In this document: piece after piece, positions 1-6,650 of the stretch
Layout of the letters: each line of letters starts with the position of its first letter
Position numbering within the stretch: position 1 is the stretch's first letter
NCBI GenBank assembly: GCA_040510575.1
Contig: JBEVIU010000029.1
Location: 1-34,890 of the forward strand
Reading direction: 5' to 3'
DNA: 34,890 nucleotides
DNA from: DASUMF01 sp040510575
GTDB taxonomy: Bacteria > Actinomycetota > Acidimicrobiia > IMCC26256 > DASPTH01
Program-made: the position numbers and the translations under genes
The notes under the pieces: model-generated
What the model was told of the DNA's origin: nothing
Database searches by the model: none
The model's input: the letters and a program-made list of their open reading frames with translations, nothing else

Positions 1-29
1 TGCCGGCTCCGTACCGAACGGCGATGCCG
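1..29 (+). repeat. copy of a dispersed 24-bp repeat family
   Basis: These 29 bases match the reverse complement of 6896-6924 at 28 of 29 positions. They therefore cover more than one unit of the 24-bp array inside the PIG-L gene. In both places the strand that encodes SVPNGD is the coding strand. The copy may extend to the left beyond the window. Confidence 0.7.
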
Positions 30-34
30 TCTAG
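2..34 (+). CDS. 3' end of a + strand gene cut by the window edge
   Basis: Only the last ten codons and a TAG stop are visible. They read AGSVPNGDAV. The same peptide unit, SVPNGDAG, is repeated inside the PIG-L deacetylase about 6.9 kb away and is encoded by almost the same DNA. That match, in the coding sense, is why I read this as a coding tail rather than spacer. The gene would converge on the LLM oxidoreductase, whose stop ends at 35. The function of the upstream protein cannot be seen. It could also be a non-coding copy of a dispersed repeat. Confidence 0.4.
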   Translation, partial: AGSVPNGDAV

Positions 35-964
35 TCAGGCGAAGGCGGGGAGCACGTCCGCCGCGAGCAGGCGCACGTGGTCGAGGTCGCCGATGTCGAG
101 GAGCTGGAAGTAGACCGTGTCGGCGCCCGCATCGCGGTAGGCGCCGACCTGGTCGACCACCTGAGCCGGCGTGCCGCCGATGCCCGCGGCGAGGTGCTCG
201 CGCGTGCGCCCGATCGCGGCGGCCCGGCGATCGACCTCGGCGTCGTCGGAACCGCACACGGTGGTGCTGGCGATGCTGAAGCGCAACGACGCGTGGTCGC
301 GGTGGACGGCATCACATGCCGCGCGCACCACGGCAACCCGATCCGCGAACTGCGCCAACGGTTGGAACGCCACGTTGAACTCGGAGGCGAACCGCGCCGC
401 GAGCGCGGGCGTGCGCGTCGGTCCCGATCCACCGATCACGATCGGAGGATGCGGCCGTTGCACCGGCTTGGGCAACGCGGGCGAGTCGGTGAGCGTGTAG
501 TGGTGCCCGAGGTGCGTGAAGTGCGCACCGACGTCGGTACCCCAGAGGCCGGTGATCACCTCGAGCTGCTCGGCGAGCATGTCGAACCGTTCGCGGGTGC
601 CCGGGAAGGGCAGTCCGTACGCGGCGTGCTCGCGATCGTTCCAGCCCGCGCCGAGACCGAGCTCGACACGTCCGTCGCTCATCGCATCGACCTGCGCGAC
701 GGTGATCGCCAGCGGGCCGGGTGGACGGAACGTGACCGGCGAGACGAGCGTGCCCAACCGGATCGTGCTCGTGTCGCGCGCGAGGCCCGCAAGCGTCGTC
801 CACGCGTCGGTCGGCCCCGGCAACCCGTCGCGGCCGAAGAAGCTGATGTAGTGATCCGATCGGAAGAAGGCGTCGAAGCCGAGCTCTTCACCCAGGCGGG
901 CGAGCGCGAGCTGGTCGTCGTAGGTCGCACCCTCTTGGGGCTCGACGAAGATTCTGAAGCGCAT
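35..964 (-). CDS. LLM-class F420-dependent oxidoreductase
   Basis: This 309-residue protein belongs to the luciferase-like monooxygenase (TIM barrel) superfamily. It has the length and layout of actinobacterial TIGR03560/TIGR03619-type F420 enzymes. Visible marks are the N-terminal MRFRIFVEPQ strand, a GFDAFFRSDHY segment near residues 29-39, RIRLGTLVSPVTFR-like barrel sequence near 68-81, SDGRVELGLGAGW near 96-108, and PPIVIGGSGP near 173-182. The substrate cannot be told from sequence. The window also encodes FO synthase (fbiC), so the cofactor pathway is present in this organism. Start: ATG at 964, with a TAGACA hexamer ending 6 bases upstream and no ribosome binding site. It is divergent from the dioxygenase gene, with 43 bases between them. 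The subfamily is reasonably sure; dependence on F420 rather than FMN is inferred. Confidence 0.85.
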   Translation of the reverse strand: MRFRIFVEPQEGATYDDQLALARLGEELGFDAFFRSDHYISFFGRDGLPGPTDAWTTLAGLARDTSTIRLGTLVSPVTFRPPGPLAITVAQVDAMSDGRVELGLGAGWNDREHAAYGLPFPGTRERFDMLAEQLEVITGLWGTDVGAHFTHLGHHYTLTDSPALPKPVQRPHPPIVIGGSGPTRTPALAARFASEFNVAFQPLAQFADRVAVVRAACDAVHRDHASLRFSIASTTVCGSDDAEVDRRAAAIGRTREHLAAGIGGTPAQVVDQVGAYRDAGADTVYFQLLDIGDLDHVRLLAADVLPAFA

Positions 965-970
965 TCGCTC

Positions 971-976
971 TGTCTA
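971..976 (-). promoter_or_regulatory. -10 element of the LLM oxidoreductase gene
   Basis: TAGACA on the minus strand ends 6 bases before the ATG at 964. It fits the leaderless pattern seen across the window, although the last base is A rather than T. No clear -35 is visible. Confidence 0.4.
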
Positions 977-992
977 TCGCGCCGCCCACCGC

Positions 993-998
993 TACGCT
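993..998 (+). promoter_or_regulatory. -10 element of the dioxygenase gene
   Basis: TACGCT lies 9 bases before the ATG at 1008. There is no purine-rich ribosome binding site between them, so the transcript is probably leaderless or nearly so. Confidence 0.5.
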
Positions 999-1007
999 CC
1001 GTCGTCG

Positions 1008-1760
1008 ATGCAGGTCTGGGACCGGCTTGTCGCCGCCACCAACTGGCTCGGTGACCGATTCCTCCGAGCCGTGAACCGACTCCTGGTACGCGGATCGGTG
1101 CTGCCGGACCAGCCGTTCTACGACCCGGCCGACTTCCCGTGGGTCGCGCCACTCGAAGCCGACTGGCGGCTCATCCGCGCCGAGCTCGACGACGTGCTCG
1201 CCCGACGCGACGAGCTGCCCAACTTCCAGGACATCTCCACCGATCAGACGCACCTCACCGACGACGACCGGTGGAAGACGTACTTCCTCTACGGCTATGG
1301 CTTCCGCAGCGACGCCAACTGCGCGCGCTGCCCCGAGACGACCCGCCTGGTCGAATCGATCCCCGGCATGACCACCGCGATGTTCTCGATCCTCGCCCCG
1401 CGAAAGCGGATCCCACCCCACGACGGTCCCTACAAGGGCGTGTTGCGATACCACCTGGGGCTGATGGTCCCCGAGCCGGCCGCGAACGTCGGCATCACCG
1501 TGGGCGGCGAGCTCGCGCACTGGTACGAGGGTGGGAGCCTCGTGTTCGACGACACCTACACCCACGAAGCCTGGAACGACACCGACGGCACCCGCGTGGT
1601 GCTCTTCGTCGACGTGATCCGTGAGCTCCGCGAGCCGCTGCGCACACTCAATCGCCTGCTCATCAGCGCGATCGCGTGGTCGCCGTTCATCCAGGACGCA
1701 AAGCGTCGGCACATCGCGTGGGAAGCACGCTTCGACCGCATCCGGGGCACGGGCGCCTGA
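1008..1760 (+). CDS. aspartyl/asparaginyl beta-hydroxylase-family 2-oxoglutarate dioxygenase
   Basis: This 250-residue protein has the PF05118 fold (Asp/Asn beta-hydroxylase, LpxO-like). The family's catalytic layout is complete. HDGP gives iron ligand H138. RYHLGL gives H149, which lies 11 residues later as in human AspH, where the equivalent histidine contacts 2-oxoglutarate. FDDTYTHEAWN gives iron ligand H186, and R196 ten residues on binds the 2-oxoglutarate carboxylate. Known members hydroxylate EGF-like domains (animals) or lipid A acyl chains (LpxO). Actinobacteria have no lipid A, so the substrate here is unknown. The gene ends 55 bases from the convergent SPT-like gene, and a lipid substrate is a possible but unproven link. 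Start: ATG 1008 with TACGCT upstream. The N-terminus (residues 1-30) is amphipathic and may touch the membrane. Confidence 0.85.
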   Translation: MQVWDRLVAATNWLGDRFLRAVNRLLVRGSVLPDQPFYDPADFPWVAPLEADWRLIRAELDDVLARRDELPNFQDISTDQTHLTDDDRWKTYFLYGYGFRSDANCARCPETTRLVESIPGMTTAMFSILAPRKRIPPHDGPYKGVLRYHLGLMVPEPAANVGITVGGELAHWYEGGSLVFDDTYTHEAWNDTDGTRVVLFVDVIRELREPLRTLNRLLISAIAWSPFIQDAKRRHIAWEARFDRIRGTGA

Positions 1761-1762
1761 GG

Positions 1763-1805
1763 CACCGGCCGCTGAACACCGGCCACTGAAACACCGGCCA
1801 CTGGG
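1763..1805. repeat. three tandem copies of a 14-15 bp unit
   Basis: The unit CACCGGCCRCTGAA is present at 1763-1776, 1777-1790 (followed by one extra A) and, with a changed end, 1792-1805. It fills most of the 55-base gap between two convergent genes. The third copy supplies the left arm of the hairpin at 1794-1810. Confidence 0.8.
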
Positions 1806-1810
1806 GCCGG
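1794..1810. terminator. hairpin between convergent genes
   Basis: CCGGCC at 1794-1799 pairs with GGCCGG at 1805-1810 around the five-base loop ACTGG. It lies between the stop of the dioxygenase gene and the stop of the SPT-like gene. There is no T run on either side, so it would be a weak or U-less bidirectional terminator. Confidence 0.45.
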
Positions 1811-1815
1811 GCGAG

Positions 1816-3126
1816 TCAGTCGGGCAGCTGGTCGTTGTCGTTGAGCACCTTGAAGATGACCTCGGCGGCCTCTTCGAGCAACGCAGGTGTGTGGTCGAGC
1901 ATCAGGCTCAAGCGGATCAACCCGAGCCCCCGCGGCACAGCCGGCGCGACGACCGGGTTGACGAACACGCCGGCCTCGAGCAGCTCGCGTGCGAGGACGA
2001 CGGCGGACAGCTCGTCGCGGAAGCGCAGCGGAATCGTGAGGATCGCGCTCTCTGCCGGATTGACCGGGACGCCCCGCTCGCTCAGCAGGTTGATGAAACG
2101 GTCGACGTTGGCGCGGAGCTGACCGGGCATCTCCGGCGACTCGCGCAGGATGCGGACCCCTTCGAGCGCGGCCGCGATCGACCCGGGCGTGTTCGAGGCG
2201 GTGAAGATGAACGGATCGGCCTCGAGGGTGAGCAGCTCGATCGCCTCGGACGAGCCGATGACCGCACCGCCGCACGAGCCGAGCGTCTTCGAGAAGGTGA
2301 CGGTGATCAGGTCGACCTCGTCGAGCACGTCGTACTGCTCGACCGCGCCGCGGCCCCGTTCGCCGAGCACCCCGAGGCCGTGCGCCTCGTCGCTGAGCAG
2401 GAACGTGTTGGGATGGGACCGGCACACCTCGACCAGGCGATCGAGGGGTGCGGTGTCGCCGCCCATCGAGTAGACGCCGTCGACCATGACGCCCTTGCCG
2501 GGCTCGGCCGGCAGGTCGCCGAGGATCCGATCGAGCTTCTCGACGTCGTTGTGCCCGAAGCGCCTCATCGTGGCGCCGGAGAGCTGCACGCCGGTGAGGA
2601 GCGAGTTGTGCGCGTCCTTGTCGAGGACGGCGAAGTCGTGGCGGCTGAGCAGCCCGGCGATGGTGCTGATGTTGGCCACGTACCCGGTGGACAGGACCAG
2701 CGCCGCTTCGCGCCCGTAGAAGTCGGCCAGCTCGGCCTCGAGGGTGCGGTGGAGGTCGAGGGTGCCGTTGAGGAGCCGGGAGCCGGTGACACCGGTGCCG
2801 TACTTGCTCGTGGCCCGCTGGGCGGCCTCGATGACCCTCGGGTGGTACGACAGGCTCAGGTAGTTGTTCGAGCCGAAGTTGATGTAGTCCTGGCCCTCGA
2901 TGCGGAAGCGGGGACGCGAGGCGCTCTCGACCGTCTTGTAGTACGGCCAGTAGCCCGCAGCCTTCGCCAGCTGGTAGTCGGCGAGGCGCGGGAACGCCGC
3001 CAGGCGGTCGCGGAAGAAGCTCGTCGGCTGTTCGTTCAACGCATGCTCCATGTGCTCCAGACCGACGGCCAGACCAGGGGAGTCTACGGTGCTCCGAGCC
3101 GACGATGCGGCACTCACCGTGGTCAT
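1816..3126 (-). CDS. alpha-oxoamine synthase, serine palmitoyltransferase-like (PLP enzyme)
   Basis: This 436-residue fold-type I PLP enzyme belongs to the KBL/AONS/SPT family, which condenses an amino acid with an acyl-CoA or acyl-ACP with loss of CO2. Visible marks: FGSNNYLSLS near residue 84, GTGVTGSRLLNGT at 110-122, the cofactor-stacking histidine H173 in KDAHNS, SDEAHGLG at 245-252 with D246 and H249, and TFSKTLGS with Schiff-base lysine K280. The segment GYWPYYKTVES near 58-68 and the long N-terminal extension look more like bacterial serine palmitoyltransferase than BioF or KBL, which favours a sphingoid-base or other long-chain amino-ketone product. This subfamily call is inference from remembered motifs. 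No biotin gene is nearby. The start codon overlaps the stop of the upstream E2-like gene (ATGA), so the two are translationally coupled. Confidence 0.85.
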   Translation of the reverse strand: MTTVSAASSARSTVDSPGLAVGLEHMEHALNEQPTSFFRDRLAAFPRLADYQLAKAAGYWPYYKTVESASRPRFRIEGQDYINFGSNNYLSLSYHPRVIEAAQRATSKYGTGVTGSRLLNGTLDLHRTLEAELADFYGREAALVLSTGYVANISTIAGLLSRHDFAVLDKDAHNSLLTGVQLSGATMRRFGHNDVEKLDRILGDLPAEPGKGVMVDGVYSMGGDTAPLDRLVEVCRSHPNTFLLSDEAHGLGVLGERGRGAVEQYDVLDEVDLITVTFSKTLGSCGGAVIGSSEAIELLTLEADPFIFTASNTPGSIAAALEGVRILRESPEMPGQLRANVDRFINLLSERGVPVNPAESAILTIPLRFRDELSAVVLARELLEAGVFVNPVVAPAVPRGLGLIRLSLMLDHTPALLEEAAEVIFKVLNDNDQLPD

Positions 3127-3977
3127 GCCGGGGCGATCGAGGGCTCGGGGAGGCCGGCGGCCAGCGGATCCTCCAGGATCTGCTTGGCCCGCTTGAGGGC
3201 GTACCCCGCCAGCAGGCCGTCCTCGGTGCGCTCGTCGAAGGTCCAGCGCATCGTCAGGCTGCGCCGCCGGTCGGGCCCGCTGGTGGGGGAGCCCGGATCG
3301 GTGGTGGGACGCCCGATCACGCAGAACACGCCGATGGTGCCGTACTCGTAGAGGTGGTGGTACCCCGCGTCGAGCCCGAGGCTGGCCAGGTTGGCGAAGA
3401 AGATGCTGGCGTACATCGGGTCGTTGTCGATGTACGACTTCGGGAAGAGGGCGAAGGCGTCGGCGAATCGTCCGACCGCCATCACGAGGCGCCGCCCCAG
3501 ACCCGGCAGCCGCATGATCAGCCCGATCTCGCGGTCCCCGGCGTTCATGCCCGTGCCGTACCGCTCCTCGCTCAGCTGACGGGCCATGTCGGCGACCATG
3601 TCGGCGAACGGCTCAGCCGGGTCGAATTTCCGCTTGATGACCACGAGTGGCGAGTCGCCTTTGAGGCTGCGCTTCGCCGAGTACGAGAACCAGATCTCGC
3701 GGCGCTGATAGAGGCGACCGCCCATGACGAAGCGGTTCATCGTCGGGTACTGGTCGAGCACCTGCGCGACGGCCCACATCACGAGGTGTTGGATCGTGAT
3801 CGGCGTGGTCGGGTGCACCTCGTTGAACGCACGGATGTACGCGTCGGCCTGGCGCAGCGCGATCTTCTGATCGAAGTAGAACGCCGACTCGTTTCGTCCG
3901 CGCATCATGTACGGCATGATCCGCTTGGCCGGCGAGAGATCGCGCACGAGATCGCCGTCGGGTCGGCGCCACCACAT
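3123..3977 (-). CDS. 2-oxoacid dehydrogenase E2-type acyltransferase fold protein lacking the catalytic His
   Basis: About 284 residues. The C-terminus (LTMRWTFDERTEDG, then LKRAKQILEDP) aligns with the end of the E2/chloramphenicol acetyltransferase catalytic domain, whose hallmark is DHRxxDG. Here the motif reads DERTEDG, with Glu where the catalytic His should be (near residue 249). No lipoyl or peripheral-subunit-binding domain is present, and no E1 or E3 gene is nearby, so this is not a dehydrogenase subunit. Its stop overlaps the start of the SPT-like gene, which suggests a shared job such as handling the acyl group or N-acylating the product. That is inference. I chose ATG 3977 because TAGTGT lies 8 bases upstream. 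An in-frame GTG at 4010 would put the first codons across the 3992-4017 dyad, which looks like an operator. Confidence 0.7.
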   Translation of the reverse strand: MWWRRPDGDLVRDLSPAKRIMPYMMRGRNESAFYFDQKIALRQADAYIRAFNEVHPTTPITIQHLVMWAVAQVLDQYPTMNRFVMGGRLYQRREIWFSYSAKRSLKGDSPLVVIKRKFDPAEPFADMVADMARQLSEERYGTGMNAGDREIGLIMRLPGLGRRLVMAVGRFADAFALFPKSYIDNDPMYASIFFANLASLGLDAGYHHLYEYGTIGVFCVIGRPTTDPGSPTSGPDRRRSLTMRWTFDERTEDGLLAGYALKRAKQILEDPLAAGLPEPSIAPA

Positions 3978-3985
3978 GGCGCCGG

Positions 3986-3991
3986 ACACTA
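3986..3991 (-). promoter_or_regulatory. -10 element of the E2-like/SPT-like operon
   Basis: TAGTGT on the minus strand lies 8 bases before ATG 3977. The 3992-4017 dyad starts at the very next base upstream, so a bound repressor would cover the promoter. Confidence 0.5.
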
Positions 3992-4017
3992 CACGGGAGA
4001 CACCGACCACTCCCGTG
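3992..4017. promoter_or_regulatory. perfect dyad, likely operator between divergent promoters
   Basis: CACGGGAG at 3992-3999 is the exact reverse complement of CTCCCGTG at 4010-4017, with a 10-base spacer. The dyad lies between the two divergent -10 elements (3986-3991 on minus, 4024-4029 on plus) and covers where both -35 regions should be. Its size and place are typical of a dimeric regulator site that controls both operons. No regulator gene is present in the window. Confidence 0.6.
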
Positions 4018-4023
4018 CTCCGA

Positions 4024-4029
4024 TAGCGT
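4024..4029 (+). promoter_or_regulatory. -10 element of the 4037-6649 operon
   Basis: TAGCGT lies 7 bases before the GTG start at 4037. No ribosome binding site lies between, which implies a leaderless mRNA. Confidence 0.55.
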
Positions 4030-4036
4030 CACCGGG

Positions 4037-4663
4037 GTGGCGTTCGCGCAGTTCCTCGCGCATCCCGACGTGGTCGAGCACCTCACGCTGCGCTCGCGGG
4101 TCGGGTTCCTCGCGCTGCACGGCGGGCTCGAGCCCGGCACCGGCGAGCTCGCCGGCGCGGCCGCCGAACGAGCCGGCGCATCCTGTTACGCGGTGCACCA
4201 ACCGAACGACCTGAAGCACCACGTGCCGTCGGTCGAGTCCGACCCCGACGACGCACCCCGGCTCGCAGCGTTCCTGGCCCACGTGCGCATCGTCGTCTCG
4301 GTGCACGGCTACTGGAGCCGTCGGGAGGAGCTCGGCCACGCGATCCTCGTGGGCGGGGGATGCCGGAGCCTCGCGGTCGACCTGGCCTCCCGGCTGCGGC
4401 GTGCGCTGCCCGACGTGACCGTGGTCGACGACCCCGACGCGATCCCGCCCGACCTCCGCGGCCTCGACCCCCGGAACCCGGTGAACCATGCAGCGCTGGG
4501 TGGCGTGCAACTCGAGTTGCCTCCACGCGTCCGGGTGATCGGGCGCGTGGCGGAGCGACCCGAGGCGGCGCCGTACGTGGCCGGCACCCAGACGCTGATC
4601 GACGCGCTGGCGACCTTCGCTCGCGAAGTCGAGAGCAACCCCGCACGCGGGGCCGACGCCTGA
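4037..4663 (+). CDS. poly-gamma-glutamate hydrolase family protein (PF05908-like)
   Basis: This 208-residue protein carries the family's zinc-site motif LHGGLEPGTGELA near residues 27-39 and a second histidine segment, VVSVHGYW, near 87-94. Characterised members are phage or Bacillus peptidases that cut poly-gamma-glutamate (PghP type). Many actinobacterial members have no signal peptide, and neither does this one, so an internal role on a gamma-glutamyl compound is more likely than capsule breakdown. F420 carries a gamma-linked glutamate tail and would be one candidate substrate; this is speculation. Start: GTG at 4037 after TAGCGT. The next gene begins one base after its stop, so it is the first gene of a three-gene operon with nucleoside salvage enzymes. 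Confidence 0.7.
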   Translation: MAFAQFLAHPDVVEHLTLRSRVGFLALHGGLEPGTGELAGAAAERAGASCYAVHQPNDLKHHVPSVESDPDDAPRLAAFLAHVRIVVSVHGYWSRREELGHAILVGGGCRSLAVDLASRLRRALPDVTVVDDPDAIPPDLRGLDPRNPVNHAALGGVQLELPPRVRVIGRVAERPEAAPYVAGTQTLIDALATFAREVESNPARGADA

Positions 4664-4664
4664 C

Positions 4665-5372
4665 ATGACTCGCCTGGGCGTGGTCGGTGGCCATTCGATC
4701 CTGGGTTCGGGCTACGGATCGGCGTTGCCGCACCGTCAGATCGCGATCGACGGCGCGGATGCGGTGACCTTGCTCGAGAGCGACGAGCACGTCGTGCTGC
4801 ACCGTCACGGTGTCGACTCGTACACGCCCGCGCACCTCGTGAACCATGTCGCGAACCTGCGGGCGCTCGCCGAGGCGGGGTGCGAACGCGTCCTCGCGAT
4901 CAGCTCCGTCGGTGGCCTGCGCACCGAGCTCGCGGTCGGCACCTTCGTGGCGCCCGACGACTTCATCGCGCTCGACACCTCGATCGCCGTCCACCACGAC
5001 GCGCGGAGTCACCTCGTTCCGCATTTCGACCAGGAGTGGCGTTCGAACATCCTGCGCGCCGCGAGCGACGCCGGCACACCGGTACGCGACGGCGGCGTCT
5101 ACTGGCAGTCGACCGGGCCGCGCTTCGAGACCCGCGCCGAGGTCCGCTTCATCGCCCGGTTCGCCGACGTGGTCGGGATGACCGCCGCATCCGAGGCGAT
5201 CGTCGCCCAGGAGCTCGGGCTGTCGTACGCCGTGGTGTGCGTCGTCGACAACCTCGCCAACGGCATCGCCGAGCAACCACTCACCACTGACGAGTTCGAA
5301 GCAGGCAAGCGCGCGACTCGAACCTCGGTCCTCGCGTTGCTCGACGCGATCGTCCCCGTGCTCGCGGGATGA
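4665..5372 (+). CDS. purine nucleoside phosphorylase, MTA/MTI phosphorylase type
   Basis: This 235-residue protein of the PNP/MTAP family cleaves a purine nucleoside with phosphate to the base and a (deoxy- or methylthio-)ribose 1-phosphate. Marks: the N-terminal GVVGGHSILGSG strand, HRHGVDSYTPAHLVNHVANL near residues 46-65 (phosphate and ribose contacts), ISSVGGL near 79-85, YWQSTGPRFETRAE near 146-159 and VVGMTAASEA near 169-178. Family members with Asp residues in the late base-binding loop act on 6-amino purines. Here the loop reads VVDNLANGI, closer to archaeal methylthioinosine phosphorylases, which suggests a 6-oxopurine substrate. This fits the deaminase gene that overlaps it by 4 bases (ATGA). 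Preference for MTI, 5'-deoxyinosine or inosine is inferred, not shown. Confidence 0.8.
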   Translation: MTRLGVVGGHSILGSGYGSALPHRQIAIDGADAVTLLESDEHVVLHRHGVDSYTPAHLVNHVANLRALAEAGCERVLAISSVGGLRTELAVGTFVAPDDFIALDTSIAVHHDARSHLVPHFDQEWRSNILRAASDAGTPVRDGGVYWQSTGPRFETRAEVRFIARFADVVGMTAASEAIVAQELGLSYAVVCVVDNLANGIAEQPLTTDEFEAGKRATRTSVLALLDAIVPVLAG

Positions 5373-6649
5373 CGGTCGCGCTCACCGTCACCGGCGCGGT
5401 CACCGTCGACGACGTCGCGATCGGGCTCCGCGCGGTCGACGGTCTGATCACGGAGCTCGGCCCGGCCGTCGCCGCACAGGAGGGCGACGACCACCTCGAC
5501 GCGGGTGGCGACGTGCTGCTCCGAGGACTCGTGAACGGGCACACCCACGCCGCGATGACGCTGTTCCGGGGCTACGGCGGCGATCTTCCCCTCATGCAGT
5601 GGCTGGAGGACAAGATCTGGCCCGCGGAGGCCCGCCTCACTGACGACGACGTGTACTGGGGGACCCGACTCGCATGCATCGAGATGGCCCGGAGCGGCAC
5701 GACGAGCTTCTGGGACATGTACTGGCGGCCCGTCGCGGTCGCCCGCGCCGTGTGCGACTCCGGAATGCGCGCCACGGTCGGCCCACCCATCGTCGACGGT
5801 CTCGATCCGACGCGCGCCGCAGCCGCATGTGCCGAGGCGTCGTCGTGGCTCGACCAGTCGGCCGACTACGCCCCGCAGGTGCAGCCCTGCCTCGCACCGC
5901 ACGGGATCTACACCCTCAGTGAGGGCGCGCTGGCCTGGGTGGCCGAGGAGTCGGCGACCCGACAGATGCCCGTGCACCTCCACTTCCTCGAGACCGACGA
6001 CGAGGTCACGGGCTGCCTCGACCGGTACGGCGAGCGACCGGGCGCGTTCCTCGAGCGTCTCGGGCTGCTGTCCGAGCGCACCGTGCTCGCGCACGTCGTG
6101 TGGGCCGACGACGACGACCTGACGCGCATCGGCGCGCACGGTGCCACGGTGGTGACCAACCCCGTGTCGAACCTGAAGCTCGCCGTCGGACGGATCTTCC
6201 CGTACGCACCCGCCCGCGCGCACCGCATCCCGGTGGCACTCGGTACCGACGGCGCGTCGTCGAACAACTCGCTCGACCTCCTGGCCGACGTGAAGGTGCT
6301 CGCGTTGCTGCAGAAGTTCGGCGATCACGACCCGGCGTCGCTGCCCGCCCGCGAGGCCTGGGCGGTGGCCACGGGCGCGCTGGCACCCGCACTGCATTCA
6401 CACGCCGCGACTGCCGGTTCGATCGACCTCCAGGTCGGCGATCCCGCCGACTTCTTCCTCGCCCGCCGCGACGCACCCGAGCTCGCGCCCGGTCACCTGC
6501 TCGACAACCTGGTGTACGCAGCCGACAAATCGGTGGTGCGCACCACCGTCGTCGGTGGTCGCGTCGTGATGAGCGACGGTGTCGTTGCCGACGAACAGGA
6601 GGTGCGCGCCAAGGTGGTGGAGTGCGCCCGCCGCCTCGGTGTGCTGTAG
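5369..6649 (+). CDS. amidohydrolase, MTA/SAH/5'-deoxyadenosine deaminase family
   Basis: This 426-residue amidohydrolase-superfamily protein resembles TM0936, PA3170 (MTA deaminase) and archaeal DadD. The metal centre is complete: HxH in VNGHTHAAM (H58, H60), H205 with E208 in HLHFLET, H242 in LAHVVW, and D294 in LGTDGASSNN. W84 in KIWPAEA matches the tryptophan that packs on the nucleoside in this family. The predicted reaction converts the adenine of MTA, 5'-deoxyadenosine or SAH to hypoxanthine with release of ammonia. The product would go to the phosphorylase encoded just upstream, which its start overlaps. Radical SAM enzymes such as FbiC make 5'-deoxyadenosine, so this is a plausible in vivo substrate. 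The stop lies one base from the convergent PIG-L stop. Confidence 0.85.
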   Translation: MTVALTVTGAVTVDDVAIGLRAVDGLITELGPAVAAQEGDDHLDAGGDVLLRGLVNGHTHAAMTLFRGYGGDLPLMQWLEDKIWPAEARLTDDDVYWGTRLACIEMARSGTTSFWDMYWRPVAVARAVCDSGMRATVGPPIVDGLDPTRAAAACAEASSWLDQSADYAPQVQPCLAPHGIYTLSEGALAWVAEESATRQMPVHLHFLETDDEVTGCLDRYGERPGAFLERLGLLSERTVLAHVVWADDDDLTRIGAHGATVVTNPVSNLKLAVGRIFPYAPARAHRIPVALGTDGASSNNSLDLLADVKVLALLQKFGDHDPASLPAREAWAVATGALAPALHSHAATAGSIDLQVGDPADFFLARRDAPELAPGHLLDNLVYAADKSVVRTTVVGGRVVMSDGVVADEQEVRAKVVECARRLGVL

Positions 6650-6650
6650 G

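Noticed and set aside
1621..3351. Long + strand open frame of 576 codons antisense to the SPT-like gene
   Set aside because: It mirrors the minus-strand gene with low-complexity Arg/Glu/Val content, as expected for antisense frames in high-GC DNA. No domain is visible and the minus gene has clear PLP motifs.
3978..4010. Longer start (GTG 4010) for the E2-like gene
   Set aside because: The extra codons cover half of the perfect dyad and the TAGTGT hexamer, and add residues without similarity to the fold. ATG 3977 fits the local promoter pattern.
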